NCBI RefSeq assembly: GCF_022627325.1
Contig: NZ_JAETZZ010000002.1
Span: forward strand, 248,001-312,000
Source of the DNA: Pseudomonas putida
Lineage (GTDB): Bacteria > Pseudomonadota > Gammaproteobacteria > Pseudomonadales > Pseudomonadaceae
Length of the DNA stretch: 64,000 bases
Direction: 5' to 3'
In this document: positions 1 to 8,645 of the stretch, piece after piece
How the letters are laid out: each line of letters starts with the position of its first letter
Numbering within the stretch: position 1 is the stretch's first letter
Translations under genes and position numbers: made by a program
Notes under the pieces: model-generated
Told to the model about the DNA's origin: nothing
Databases searched by the model: none
Seen by the model: the letters and a program-made list of their open reading frames with translations, nothing else

Positions 1-690
1 TGCCAGCTCCAGTTTGAGGTTGCGCTCGATGTAGTCGAGGATCCGCTCCAGGCTGGCCCCCGGCGTGCCCAGGCTTTCCCGGCGGATGTTGGTGCTCATC
101 AGCGTCAACAGCTTGCTGGCGACGATCTGGCTGTAGTGCCCCTGCACCCGCGGCAGCGCATCACTCACCTCGGCCTCATGGCAGACCATGGCCAGCAGGT
201 TGACGAAACCGTCCAGCTCTTCGAGCCGGTAGTGGTTGCGCAAAAAACGCACCCCGCCCTCAGGCCGCTGCCAGCGCTGCTCCTCGCAGATCGAGTCGAG
301 CATGTGCGTCGGTACCTTGAGGATGAACTTCTCGCAGTCTTCGGAATAGGTAAGGTCCACCGGGTCGTCGGGGTTGATCAGCAGCAGCTCGCCTGGCACC
401 AGGTGATGTTCGCGCTGTGGTCCGCGCCACAGGCAGTTGCCATGGAGCAGCACCTGCAGGTGATAGATGGTTTCCAGGGCCGGTGACGTGACCCGCACGC
501 TGCCACCGTAGCTGATACGGCACAGGTCGAGTTCGGCGAACTTGCGGTGGCTGAGGCTGGACTGCGGGTGGGTGCTGCGCGACAGGCCGATGCAGTGCTG
601 GCCGACGTGGCGGTTGACGTAATCGGACACCGCATAGGGGTCGGCGTGATGGAACACGCTACTGCGCTCGCTCAGCAGGCGGCTTTCCAT
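1..690 (-). CDS. benR: BenR, AraC/XylS-family activator of benzoate degradation (C-terminus outside window)
   Basis: The N-terminal 230 codons of an AraC/XylS regulator are present; the DNA-binding helix-turn-helix half lies off the left edge. The start is the ATG at 690 (MESRLLSERSS). The sensing domain closely resembles XylS/BenR as I remember them: an HAEPYAVSDYVN-like segment near residue 15, LCRISYGGSVRV near 56, YHLQ near 72, and LLINPDDPVDLTYSEDCEKF near 105. BenR activates the benABC genes in response to benzoate in P. putida. The ben genes are not in the window. Identity rests on recalled family sequence; another XylS-type paralogue is possible. Confidence 0.85.
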   Translation of the reverse strand, partial: MESRLLSERSSVFHHADPYAVSDYVNRHVGQHCIGLSRSTHPQSSLSHRKFAELDLCRISYGGSVRVTSPALETIYHLQVLLHGNCLWRGPQREHHLVPGELLLINPDDPVDLTYSEDCEKFILKVPTHMLDSICEEQRWQRPEGGVRFLRNHYRLEELDGFVNLLAMVCHEAEVSDALPRVQGHYSQIVASKLLTLMSTNIRRESLGTPGASLERILDYIERNLKLELA

Positions 691-1000
691 AGGCAAGGCA
701 CTCGGTATCGTTATTGTTCTGGGCGCCGCGTCCTACTGGCCCGGGGCCTGTGGTTGCGGTCAACGGTCATTCTACCGGGCCGGGGTCGGATTTCAGGGGG
801 CAGCTGACCGCCGGTGGCTTGCTGACACACTAAGCAAATGAGCGGAGCTGGGCAATGCGATGTTCGGATTGGGTGGGCGGCTATCGGATAGGCGAAAGCA
901 GCGTTTGGGCGGTTATCGCACGAAACAGTTTGCAACCAAGCTGCACGTCCACCCGGTAACTTTTCCGACATCCTAACCTGCGTATCTGTTAAAAAACCGC
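691..1000. other. Intergenic region between divergent benR and hydrolase genes
   Basis: About 310 bases separate the benR start from the hydrolase start. It must hold both divergent promoters. I see no convincing -35/-10 pair, operator palindrome, RNA gene or small ORF with a ribosome binding site. Confidence 0.4.
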
Positions 1001-1885
1001 ATGCCCATTTCCTTACGCACCCACCTGCGCCGTCGCTGGTTCACCTGGCTGTGCGCCACCTTCCTGGTTGTCGGCCTGCCAGCCGGCTGCGCCGTGTTGC
1101 AGCACAAGGAACGTGAACTGGTGTTCCGCATCGAGCCGGGCCAGGCAAGCTGGTTCCGTGGCCTGCCCAGTGGCGTGCAGGAACTGGACCTGCGCCCGCG
1201 CAGCTTCGCCGCCAACCAGAGCCTGCACGCCTGGTGGTGGCCGGCCCGCCGCGCCGATGCGCCGGCCATCCTCTACCTGCACGGCGTACGCTGGAACCTC
1301 ACCGGCCAGCTGTTTCGCATCGAACAGCTGCATGCCATGGGGTATTCGGTGCTGGCCGTGGATTACCGAGGTTTCGGCCAAAGCCGCGGCGGCCTGCCCT
1401 CCGAGGCGACCGTCTATGAAGACGCACGCATTGCCTGGGAGCGTTTTGCCCAGCTGCAGCCGGATGCGGGCAAACGCCTGATCTTTGGCCATTCGCTGGG
1501 CGGCGCGGTAGCGGTGGAGCTGGCTGCCGACCTGACGCGCCAGGCGCAGAAAGAAGGCGGGGCAGTGCCCGCACGGGGGCTGATCCTGGAGTCGACCTTC
1601 ACGTCACTGGGCGATGTCGCCGCTGCCGTGGCCGATACCACCCTGCCGGTGCGTTGGCTGCTGTCGCAGAAATTCGATTCGCTGGACAAGATCAAGGACG
1701 TCGGCCTGCCGCTGCTGCTGGTGCACGGCCTGGACGACCGTTTCGTGCCGCCGCGTTTCAGCCAGCAGTTGTTCGAGGCAGCGCAGCAGCCCAAGACCTT
1801 GTTGCTGGTACCGGGGGCCAGCCACAACAACAGCATGAGCCGCGCCGGCCAACGCTATCGAAATGCGATTCAGGCGTTGCTGTGA
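1001..1885 (+). CDS. Alpha/beta-hydrolase, probable lipoprotein
   Basis: This 294-residue alpha/beta-hydrolase resembles the BEM46/YfhR-type serine hydrolases. The N-terminus has a positive region, a hydrophobic stretch and a lipobox-like LPAGC around residues 25-30, suggesting a lipid-anchored envelope protein. The nucleophile elbow GHSLGG lies near residue 165, the acid is probably in VHGLDDRF near 245, and the histidine is in GASHNN near 275, so a full Ser-Asp-His triad is visible. HGVRWN near 95 would supply oxyanion-hole residues. Substrate cannot be told from sequence. It ends 6 bases before the convergent downstream gene. Confidence 0.8.
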   Translation: MPISLRTHLRRRWFTWLCATFLVVGLPAGCAVLQHKERELVFRIEPGQASWFRGLPSGVQELDLRPRSFAANQSLHAWWWPARRADAPAILYLHGVRWNLTGQLFRIEQLHAMGYSVLAVDYRGFGQSRGGLPSEATVYEDARIAWERFAQLQPDAGKRLIFGHSLGGAVAVELAADLTRQAQKEGGAVPARGLILESTFTSLGDVAAAVADTTLPVRWLLSQKFDSLDKIKDVGLPLLLVHGLDDRFVPPRFSQQLFEAAQQPKTLLLVPGASHNNSMSRAGQRYRNAIQALL

Positions 1886-1891
1886 CGGCGT

Positions 1892-2623
1892 TCACTGCAC
1901 CGGCAGGAAGTTCATCAGCAACAGGCTTTGCGCGTAGTTGAGCCCGATCCGCCGGTAGCGCTCGTCCAACATTTGCGCCAGCAAATCCAGGCGCGCCACG
2001 ATCTTGCCGAACTCCACCGCGAAACTCAGGTTGCTGCCCTCCTCCGAGATCTCGTTGGAAAACAACAGCAATACCCCATTGGCATCCTGGCGCTGGCTGA
2101 GCATCCAGGTAGCCTTTTCGATGTTGCGGGCGGCGTTGTTGACGAACAAAGGGTCGATGGTATCCGTCATGAAGAACTCCGTTCGCCCGCCGTGCGCGGT
2201 AATCAGCATGCTGCCGATGGCGTAGATGAACGCCCCGACACGATCGCCGCGAAACGCCGGGCTAAGGGCGTAACTCAAGGCAGCCAGGTCACGACGGTTG
2301 CCCAACTGCGCCAAGGGTTGCCGCTGTTCGATGGCGATGCGGATCTGCCGCTCGGCAGTGGTGGCGTCGAGGTAACCGGACATTTTCCACTGGCTGGGGT
2401 TGCGCAGGTACAGCTTGTTCATCAGCAGAAACAGGCTTTGCAGGTTGTCGCGCATGGCCAGCGTCGCCATGCGGTCGACACTGGTCTGGAACAGCTCGCT
2501 GGGTTTGCCATTGCCGAACTGGCTGACGATGTCCTGGCCTTGCTGCTGGGTGCAGGCGCCCAGGCAGGCCAGCGCGCCTGCCAGCAGCAGGCGTGGGAAG
2601 ATTACGGGTTTGCTTGCAACCAT
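1892..2623 (-). CDS. Hypothetical lipoprotein
   Basis: A 243-residue protein I do not recognise. Starting at ATG 2623 it has a short signal with a lipobox (LACLGAC, cysteine near residue 23) followed by a polar Gln-rich linker, so it is probably a lipoprotein. An upstream in-frame start at 2680 would put about 19 non-signal residues before it and is less likely. The rest is mixed helical sequence with no catalytic motif or repeat I can name. It is convergent with the hydrolase at 1001-1885. Confidence 0.65.
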   Translation of the reverse strand: MVASKPVIFPRLLLAGALACLGACTQQQGQDIVSQFGNGKPSELFQTSVDRMATLAMRDNLQSLFLLMNKLYLRNPSQWKMSGYLDATTAERQIRIAIEQRQPLAQLGNRRDLAALSYALSPAFRGDRVGAFIYAIGSMLITAHGGRTEFFMTDTIDPLFVNNAARNIEKATWMLSQRQDANGVLLLFSNEISEEGSNLSFAVEFGKIVARLDLLAQMLDERYRRIGLNYAQSLLLMNFLPVQ

Positions 2624-2794
2624 CGGCACCGGGTCGAAATCGGCGGCCGCGCCGGGGATCGGCGCGGCCTGGCCAAGCATAGAGCCCGCAAAGCGGAAAA
2701 AGTGCGATGGTGCGGTGACCGAATGTCAGTGCGCCTGCTCGCCCGTTTGCTCACGCCTGCGTGGCGGGTGGCCATGAACCCTTGCCAGCAAGGC

Positions 2795-3586
2795 TCACAT
2801 GGCGTGGCGCAGCATCTGCACCATTTGGGCGTGCAGTACCGGGTCACCGCAGGCCACCACACAGCCGCCATGCTGCGCCGAACTGCCATCCCACGCGGTG
2901 ATCACCCCGCCCGCCCCTTCGATGATCGGCATCAGCGCCTGCACGTCATACGGCTGCAGGCTCGCTTCGACGATCACATCGACAAACCCCGAGGCCAGCA
3001 TGCAGTAGGCGTAGCAATCGCCGCCGTAGCGCATCAGCCGCGCCTGGTCAGCCACGGCCTGGAACGCAGCCTTGCGCGCCGGCGTGTCGAACATGTCTGG
3101 CGTTGTGCACATCAAGGTTGCCGCGGCAAGGTCTGTGCAGGTGCGGGTCTTCAATGGCGTGCCGCTACGCCACGCGCCATCAGCGGTGCCGACGAAACGC
3201 TCACCGGTGAAAGGTTGGTTCATCACCCCCAGCACCGGGCGGCTGCCATCGTTCAGGGCGATCAGCGTCCCCCACAGTGGCAGGCCGGTGATGAAGGCGC
3301 GGGTGCCATCGATGGGGTCGAGCACCCAGGTCAAGGGGCTGCTGCCGATTGCCACACCCTGCTCTTCGCCAAGGATGCCGTGTTCCGGGTAACGCGCCTG
3401 GATCAGCGCACGCATGGCATCTTCGGCCGCCTTGTCGGCCACCGTCACCGGGTCGTACAGGCGCCCGCCCTTGTCCTCGACGTCCAGGCTGGCACGGAAG
3501 TACGGCTGGATCGCGGCGGCAGCGGCATCGGCCAACTGCTCGGCGAAGGCGCGGAATTCGCCGGTCTGTTCAGCACTCAGGGACAT
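2795..3586 (-). CDS. hisN: Histidinol-phosphatase / inositol monophosphatase family enzyme
   Basis: This 263-residue metal-dependent phosphatase carries the inositol monophosphatase motifs: DPVTVADKAAE near residue 45, GEEQG near 73, WVLDPIDGTRAF near 85-96 (metal ligands in DPIDGT), and the second metal site YDVQALMPIIEGAGG near 220. The TRAFITGLPLWGTLIAL segment is typical of the HisN-type branch that dephosphorylates histidinol phosphate. The start chosen is ATG 3586, preceded by a CGAGG ribosome-binding-like sequence; an upstream start at 3658 lacks one. It is not in a histidine operon, so action on another sugar or inositol phosphate remains possible. Confidence 0.8.
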   Translation of the reverse strand: MSLSAEQTGEFRAFAEQLADAAAAAIQPYFRASLDVEDKGGRLYDPVTVADKAAEDAMRALIQARYPEHGILGEEQGVAIGSSPLTWVLDPIDGTRAFITGLPLWGTLIALNDGSRPVLGVMNQPFTGERFVGTADGAWRSGTPLKTRTCTDLAAATLMCTTPDMFDTPARKAAFQAVADQARLMRYGGDCYAYCMLASGFVDVIVEASLQPYDVQALMPIIEGAGGVITAWDGSSAQHGGCVVACGDPVLHAQMVQMLRHAM

Positions 3587-3656
3587 GGCACGGGCCTCGT
3601 GAAAATGATGGGGTGGCATCATACCCGACAAACACTGTGCCGGTAGACGCTTGGGC

Positions 3657-3680
3657 ATTCGCGGGCAAGCCCGCTCCCGC
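3657..3680. repeat. Single REP-like element
   Basis: The sequence TTCGCGGGCAAGCCCGCTCC is the core of the repetitive extragenic palindromic element common in P. putida genomes. GCGGGC and GCCCGC can form a short hairpin. It lies between the divergent phosphatase and universal stress protein genes. Recognition is from memory. Confidence 0.6.
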
Positions 3681-3744
3681 CTAGACTGAACAGACCAGAT
3701 CGACAGGCATGAACCGGGGGGCTGCCCACACGTGGAGGTGTGCG

Positions 3745-4635
3745 ATGAGCCAGTTCAAGCGTTTGTTAGTGATGCTCGGCCCGCAGATGCGTTATACGCC
3801 CGCGCTGCAGCGCGCGGCGGCATTGGCTGAATCCAGTGATGCCCTGCTGGATATCAATGTCTTCGTCGACGATGTCGACACCTTTGGCCTGATGAGCGAC
3901 GGCCGTGAACGCGAGCGACTGCTTGCCGACAACCGCCAATGGCTGGCCGACGCCACCGAGCAATTGCGCGATGCCGGTTTGGATGTGTCCACCGAGCTGC
4001 TGCTCACCCGCGACCCTTTGGGCAGCGTGATCGAGCGCATCGAGCAGTTGGGCTGTGACCTGCTGATCAAGGATGTACAGCACGAACCGGTGCTCAAGCG
4101 CCTGCTGGTCACACCGCTGGACTGGCAACTGCTCAAGGACAGCCCGGTGGCCGTGCACCTGGTCAGCGACATTCGCCTGCCGCTGCCCCGGCAAATCGCC
4201 GTCGCCGTCGACCTCAACAGCCACGGTGCCGGCGAACACCTGGACGAGCAGGTGATCCACTGTGCCCACGCCCTGGCGCTGCAGTGCAACGCCGAGATGC
4301 ACCTGCTGCATGTGTGCGATGCGGCCAGAACCCACCTCGCCGACTTCGGCGCCGGCACGGTGACCATGCCTGGCTTCGAGGGCAACGTGCGCACAGCGCA
4401 ACGGGCAGCGTTCAATCGCCTTGGCGACCATCACCAGATCCCGCTGGAACGCCGGCACTTTCTGGAAGGTGCGGCGGTTCGGGCGATTGCCCAGTTCGTC
4501 AGCCACAGCCGGGTCGATGTGATCGTGATGGGCAACCACCGCCATGACGCCCTGCAGGCGTTCCTGGGCGGGACCACGGCGCATGTGCTGGAGCATCCGC
4601 TGTGCAATGTGCTGGCGGTCAAAGGCGTGCGTTGA
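3745..4635 (+). CDS. Universal stress protein with tandem Usp domains (UspE-like)
   Basis: A 296-residue cytoplasmic protein made of two Usp domains, as in E. coli UspE. The first spans about residues 4-150 and the second about 155-296. The second keeps a nucleotide-binding-like segment, VIVMGNHRHDALQAFLGGTTAHVLEH near 260-285, approximating the G2xG9G(S/T) motif. The start at ATG 3745 has a GGAGG six bases upstream; the ORF also opens at 3709 but without a good site. Usp proteins are usually induced by growth arrest and oxygen or energy stress. A strong hairpin follows the gene. Confidence 0.85.
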   Translation: MSQFKRLLVMLGPQMRYTPALQRAAALAESSDALLDINVFVDDVDTFGLMSDGRERERLLADNRQWLADATEQLRDAGLDVSTELLLTRDPLGSVIERIEQLGCDLLIKDVQHEPVLKRLLVTPLDWQLLKDSPVAVHLVSDIRLPLPRQIAVAVDLNSHGAGEHLDEQVIHCAHALALQCNAEMHLLHVCDAARTHLADFGAGTVTMPGFEGNVRTAQRAAFNRLGDHHQIPLERRHFLEGAAVRAIAQFVSHSRVDVIVMGNHRHDALQAFLGGTTAHVLEHPLCNVLAVKGVR

Positions 4636-4660
4636 CGCATCGGCTGATATTTTTGCAGTG

Positions 4661-4698
4661 GTCAGATCGAGCGCCGGCTGCGCTGCGCTCGATCTGAC
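4661..4698. terminator. Perfect 14-bp inverted repeat downstream of the Usp gene
   Basis: GTCAGATCGAGCGC at 4661-4674 is exactly complementary to 4685-4698, with a 10-base loop. No T-run follows. It sits just after the Usp stop and before the Fur-like box, so it probably ends Usp transcription. A related arm (CAGATCGAGCGCC) recurs at 55372-55384. Confidence 0.55.
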
Positions 4699-4763
4699 AG
4701 CGGAAATCGAATGCACGAGCGGCACGCAACTGGCACTCCCGCTCCACTTAAAAACAATGCATT

Positions 4764-4778
4764 TGATAATGATTCGTA
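4764..4778. promoter_or_regulatory. Fur box-like operator upstream of the siderophore receptor
   Basis: TGATAATGATTCGTA matches the 7-1-7 Fur consensus (TGATAAT-N-ATTATCA) perfectly in its left half and partly in its right half. It lies 59 bases upstream of the receptor ATG, in a locally AT-rich stretch where a promoter is expected. This fits iron repression of the receptor by Fur. Confidence 0.6.
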
Positions 4779-4836
4779 GTACCTTTGTGCCGTTTCATTC
4801 CTCTTCCTCGCGCCCTACTTCAGGATCGTACCGTCG

Positions 4837-6972
4837 ATGCGTCGCACGTTCGTTTCGCTTTGTGTACTACATGCTGTCTCCCCGTTGGCTTTCGCCGAGC
4901 CCGAATCACTCGGTGACCCCGCCCAGATCGAACTTCAGGCCCTGAACATCAGCGGTATCGCCGACAGTGAACGCGCCGATGGGCCGGTAGACGGCTACAA
5001 AGCCAATCGTTCGGCCAGCGCCACGCGTACAGACACCGTGCTGCACGAAATACCGCAGTCGATCAGCGTCGTGCCCAAGGGTGTACTCGAAGACACCGGC
5101 GCCACGCGGCTGCAGGACGGCCTGGACTACGCCGGCGGCGTGGGTCGCGCCAACAACTTTGGCGGCCAGGGCCTGACCACGTTCACGGTACGCGGTTTCA
5201 CCACGGGCGAGTTCTACCGCAATGGCTTCCCGATCAACCGTGGCTACCCGAATGCCCCCGATGCCAACAGTGTCGAGCGGCTGGAAGTGATCCGCGGCCC
5301 GGCCACCAGCCTGTATGGCCGTGGCGATCCAGGCGGGACCTTCAACGTGGTCAGCAAGCAGCCACTGGCCGAACCCAAGGTGACCCTGGGCAGCCAGCTC
5401 GACGATCAAGGCATGCACCGGGCAACGCTCGATGCCACTGGGCCGCTCAACGCAGATGGCTCGCTCGCCTACCGCCTGAACGTGCTGGGCGAAGGGGGTG
5501 ACAGCTTCCGCGATGATGTCAAAAGTGAACGCTACGACATTGCGCCCGTGCTCAGCTGGCAGGTCAACGACGCCACGAAGATCGTCTTCGAGGGCGACTT
5601 CATGCGCAACAATCACCCGCTCGACCGCGGCCTCACCCGCCTGCCCGGCCAGCGCGGCAGCGCCTCGCGTGACACCAATATCTGGGAAAAAGGCAGCGAC
5701 AACCTGCTGCACAACGACAACAACATGGCGCAGTTGCGCTTCGAGCACGCGCTCAGCGATGACTGGACCTTGGGCGGCGGCATGCAGTGGCTGGATGGCT
5801 CACTCAAGGGCAACGCCGTGGAGGCCAATGCGTTGCAGGCCGATGGCCGCACCCTGGGGCGCAACTTCAACTACCGCAAGCTCGAATGGACCGACCGTGA
5901 CTACCAGCTCAACCTGACCGGCCACTTCGACACGGGTGGTTTTGCCCACACCCTGCTGACCGGTATCGAATACGAAGATTACGACTACAGCTCGATCATT
6001 CAACGCTCGGCCGCCGGTGCCGGCGCCTATCCGATCGATATTTTCGACCCGGTGCTGGGCCAGCCCCGCCCTGCCCTGACCCGCACGACTACCCACGACA
6101 AGGAAAACCTCAAGACTTGGGCGGCCTTCATTCAGGACCAGGTCGCCCTGACCGAGCGCCTGAAAGCCCTCGCCGGGGTGCGTTTCGAGCGCTACGAGCA
6201 TGATTACGACAACAAGCTGAACAACGCTGGCGACTTCAGCAAGGGTGAAAACGGCGTCACCCCCCGTTTCGGCCTGCTGTATGACCTCACCGACACGCTT
6301 GCCGTTTACGCCAATACCGCGCGCTCGTTCAAGCCCAACAGTGGCGCCAGCCTGCAAGGCAGTGGTTTCGACCCTGAGAAAGGCAAGTCGTATGAGCTGG
6401 GTATGAAGTGGGAAGCGCCGGATCGCCCGCTAAGCATCGACGCGGCCGTCTACCACATCGTCAAGGAAAACGTGCTGACCCGCGACCCCAACGACCCGTC
6501 CGGCACCTACAGCATCGCCGCCGGTGAGGTGCGCAGCCGCGGGCTGGACATCAACATTGCCGGCAACCTCACCCCCGAGTGGCGTGTGATCGGTGGCTAT
6601 GCCTACGTCGACGCCGAGGTGACCCAGGACAACACCGTGCCCAGCGGCACGCGCCTGGCGAACATCCCGCGCAACAGCTTCAGCCTGCTGAACACCTACG
6701 AGTTTCAGGACGGCCTGGCCAAGGGCCTGGGGCTGGGGGTCGGGGTCAAGTACATCGATGAGCGTGCCGGGCAGACCGCCGCCACGACCTACACCATGGC
6801 GAGCTACAGCGTGGTGGACCTGCACAGCTTCTACAAGGTCAACGAGCATGTGCGGCTGAACCTGGATGTGAACAACGTGTTCAACAAAGGCTACGACGAG
6901 GGGGCGTTCAACACTTACGTGTACCCAGGTGCACCGCGTACGGTGCAAGCCGGGGTATCGTACACCTTCTGA
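4837..6972 (+). CDS. TonB-dependent siderophore receptor
   Basis: A 711-residue outer-membrane receptor. A short signal ends near AFAEP (residue 21). A TonB-box-like segment (residues 35-45) precedes the plug domain, seen as VLHEIPQSISVVPKGVLEDTG near 70, FTVRGFTTGEFYRNGFPINRG near 120 and VERLEVIRGPATSLYGRGDPGGTFNVV near 147-172. The 22-strand barrel follows, ending in aromatic TVQAGVSYTF as expected for barrel insertion. It lacks the extra N-terminal signalling domain of FecA/FpvA-type receptors, so it should not feed a surface sigma-factor cascade. The Fur-like box at 4764 supports iron regulation. The ligand cannot be assigned; hydroxamate-type siderophores are plausible. Confidence 0.9.
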   Translation: MRRTFVSLCVLHAVSPLAFAEPESLGDPAQIELQALNISGIADSERADGPVDGYKANRSASATRTDTVLHEIPQSISVVPKGVLEDTGATRLQDGLDYAGGVGRANNFGGQGLTTFTVRGFTTGEFYRNGFPINRGYPNAPDANSVERLEVIRGPATSLYGRGDPGGTFNVVSKQPLAEPKVTLGSQLDDQGMHRATLDATGPLNADGSLAYRLNVLGEGGDSFRDDVKSERYDIAPVLSWQVNDATKIVFEGDFMRNNHPLDRGLTRLPGQRGSASRDTNIWEKGSDNLLHNDNNMAQLRFEHALSDDWTLGGGMQWLDGSLKGNAVEANALQADGRTLGRNFNYRKLEWTDRDYQLNLTGHFDTGGFAHTLLTGIEYEDYDYSSIIQRSAAGAGAYPIDIFDPVLGQPRPALTRTTTHDKENLKTWAAFIQDQVALTERLKALAGVRFERYEHDYDNKLNNAGDFSKGENGVTPRFGLLYDLTDTLAVYANTARSFKPNSGASLQGSGFDPEKGKSYELGMKWEAPDRPLSIDAAVYHIVKENVLTRDPNDPSGTYSIAAGEVRSRGLDINIAGNLTPEWRVIGGYAYVDAEVTQDNTVPSGTRLANIPRNSFSLLNTYEFQDGLAKGLGLGVGVKYIDERAGQTAATTYTMASYSVVDLHSFYKVNEHVRLNLDVNNVFNKGYDEGAFNTYVYPGAPRTVQAGVSYTF

Positions 6973-6980
6973 AATGGCCG

Positions 6981-6998
6981 GGGCCGCTGGCGCGGCCC
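6981..6998. terminator. GC-rich hairpin between convergent genes
   Basis: GGGCCGC (6981-6987), a 4-base loop and GCGGCCC (6992-6998) form a 7-bp stem between the receptor stop and the convergent pagL stop. No clear T-run. Possible bidirectional terminator. Confidence 0.45.
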
Positions 6999-7004
6999 GC
7001 AGTC

Positions 7005-7526
7005 TCAGAACGCCGTGCTGTAGAACAGCGAGTAGGATTCGATGCCGTCGTTGGGCTGTTTGATACCGGCGTTGGAGTAGTGAATGGCACGGATGCCGAC
7101 TTTCTGCTCGCCCGGCAGCTTCAGGCCGAAGCCGATGCGGTCCTCGAAGTTGACCGAGGAACCCAGGCGTTGATCACCAACATCAGTCTTGGAAAATGCT
7201 GCCAGGCCGATACCTGCCTCGACATACGGGGTGTAGGTGAAGCCACTGAATTCGTAGGTGAACACCGGGCTGAACGACAGCGAGTGGGCACCGCTTGCCT
7301 CACCACCTTCCCAGTAGGTGTAGGCCGCGTCCCAGTAACCGGACACGAAGCCGGTGCTGCTTTGCAGCCATTTCTTGTCCCAGTCGAAGGCCAGGCCGAT
7401 ACGGTAGGTCATGTCGCCCTGGCTGGTGGCGCCCACGGCGCCAGACACCTGCGCGGCCTGGGCCAGATTGGCCCCGGAAAAAGCCAATGCGGCGGCCGCC
7501 AGCATAGTGGCGAAACGGGTTTTCAT
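7005..7526 (-). CDS. pagL: PagL-like lipid A 3-O-deacylase
   Basis: A 173-residue outer-membrane protein. A signal peptide ends at AQA (about residue 24). The mature part is an eight-strand-barrel-sized protein ending in aromatic SYSLFYSTAF. The signature AIHYSNAG near residue 149-156 contains the PagL catalytic His-Ser pair; the Glu of the triad is probably in GIESYS near 163. PagL removes the 3-linked acyl chain of lipid A and alters endotoxin recognition. The start at ATG 7526 is chosen because the upstream ATG at 7535 abuts the CAGGAG ribosome site with no spacing, whereas 7526 has about 9 bases. Confidence 0.85.
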   Translation of the reverse strand: MKTRFATMLAAAALAFSGANLAQAAQVSGAVGATSQGDMTYRIGLAFDWDKKWLQSSTGFVSGYWDAAYTYWEGGEASGAHSLSFSPVFTYEFSGFTYTPYVEAGIGLAAFSKTDVGDQRLGSSVNFEDRIGFGLKLPGEQKVGIRAIHYSNAGIKQPNDGIESYSLFYSTAF

Positions 7527-7561
7527 CGATGACATCTCCTGATGGTCAACACGGGCAAGCG

Positions 7562-7612
7562 GGGGCTTTTAGCCCCTCGTTTTTGCGGTGACCGGTGCAT
7601 CCAACCGGTCAC
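7562..7612. repeat. Two adjacent hairpins upstream of pagL
   Basis: On the plus strand GGGGCT-TTT-AGCCCC (7562-7576) is followed by TCGTTTTT, a good plus-strand terminator shape. A perfect 9-bp inverted repeat GTGACCGGT/ACCGGTCAC (7588-7596/7604-7612) follows. They lie between the LysR stop and the pagL start, so they may end LysR transcription, fold in the pagL leader, or stop antisense read-through from the receptor gene. Confidence 0.45.
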
Positions 7613-7697
7613 ACGAGGTAATACTTTTCTGATTATCGTCCAAGTAATCAGGAAGTTGGAAGTAAATTGCCACTAATGGCTAATGTGCAGTGCCGCC

Positions 7698-8570
7698 TCA
7701 GCCAGCGCGCCGCTCCTCGAGCAGCTTGACGAACATGCTCAAGCTGCGCGAGACGGTACCCCGGCGCCACACCAGCCAGGTCTTGAGGTAGCGGAAATCC
7801 TCCGACATCGGCCAGGCGCAGACCGTGCTGCAACCCGGCATGTTGTCGAGCATGCTGCGCGGCAACATGGCCAGGCCGGCACCGGCGCTGACGCAGGCGA
7901 GCATGCCGTGGTAGGACTCCATCTCGTGGATCTTGCCCGGTACTGCCTGGTCCTGGACGAACCAGTTCTCGAAATGATGGCGGTACGAGCAGTTGGCACG
8001 GAAGGCATAGATACTCGCACCGTTGACATCCTGCGCTCGGGTTACCGGCGCGTGGTTGAGTGGCGAGATGATCACCATCTCTTCCTCGAATACCGGCATG
8101 CCTTCAAGCGTGGGGTGCAGCAACGGGCCATCGACGAATGCGGCCACCAGGCGCCCGGACAGCACGCCTTCAAGCATGGTCCCCGACGGCCCGGTGGAGA
8201 GGTCCAGATCGACTTTCGGGTAGCGCTGGTTATAGGCGGCCAGCAATGCCGGTATGCGCACCGCTGCGGTGCTCTCCAGCGAGCCCAGGGCGAAGGTGCC
8301 TTGCGGGTCTTCGCCCGCCACCGTCAACCGAGCCTCATGCACCAGGTCGAGGATGCGCCGGGTGTACTCGAGGAAGTTCCAGCCAGCCGGCGACAGGCGC
8401 AGTCGGCTTTTTTCCCGGATGAACAGCTCGACACCCAGGTCTTCCTCCAACTGCTTGATACGCGTGGTCAGGTTGGACGGCACCCGATGAATGTGCTGGG
8501 CGGCGGCGCTGATGCTGCCCTGCTCGGCCACGGCCTTGAAGATCTCCAGTTGCACCAGGTCCACAGTCAT
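7698..8570 (-). CDS. LysR-family regulator, probably of the divergent dehydrogenase gene
   Basis: A 290-residue LysR protein. The N-terminal helix-turn-helix is clear: [41 protein letters not shown] at about residues 5-45, followed by the effector-binding domain. It is divergent from the succinate-semialdehyde dehydrogenase gene, with 75 bases between starts. The E. coli arrangement of ptrR (yneJ) beside sad is the same, which suggests this protein controls the neighbour in response to a putrescine or GABA intermediate. That assignment is by context only. Confidence 0.8.
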   Translation of the reverse strand: MTVDLVQLEIFKAVAEQGSISAAAQHIHRVPSNLTTRIKQLEEDLGVELFIREKSRLRLSPAGWNFLEYTRRILDLVHEARLTVAGEDPQGTFALGSLESTAAVRIPALLAAYNQRYPKVDLDLSTGPSGTMLEGVLSGRLVAAFVDGPLLHPTLEGMPVFEEEMVIISPLNHAPVTRAQDVNGASIYAFRANCSYRHHFENWFVQDQAVPGKIHEMESYHGMLACVSAGAGLAMLPRSMLDNMPGCSTVCAWPMSEDFRYLKTWLVWRRGTVSRSLSMFVKLLEERRAG

Positions 8571-8645
8571 TCTCCAAACGTGAATGTTTCGCTCATTATT
8601 ATTCAGTTTTCATTAAAGCCCTAGCCCACTAGTCTGGCTTCACCG

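Noticed and set aside
1928..3646. A 572-codon plus-strand frame opposite the lipoprotein and HisN genes
   Set aside because: No recognisable domain, no ribosome site, and it spans two well-supported genes on the other strand.
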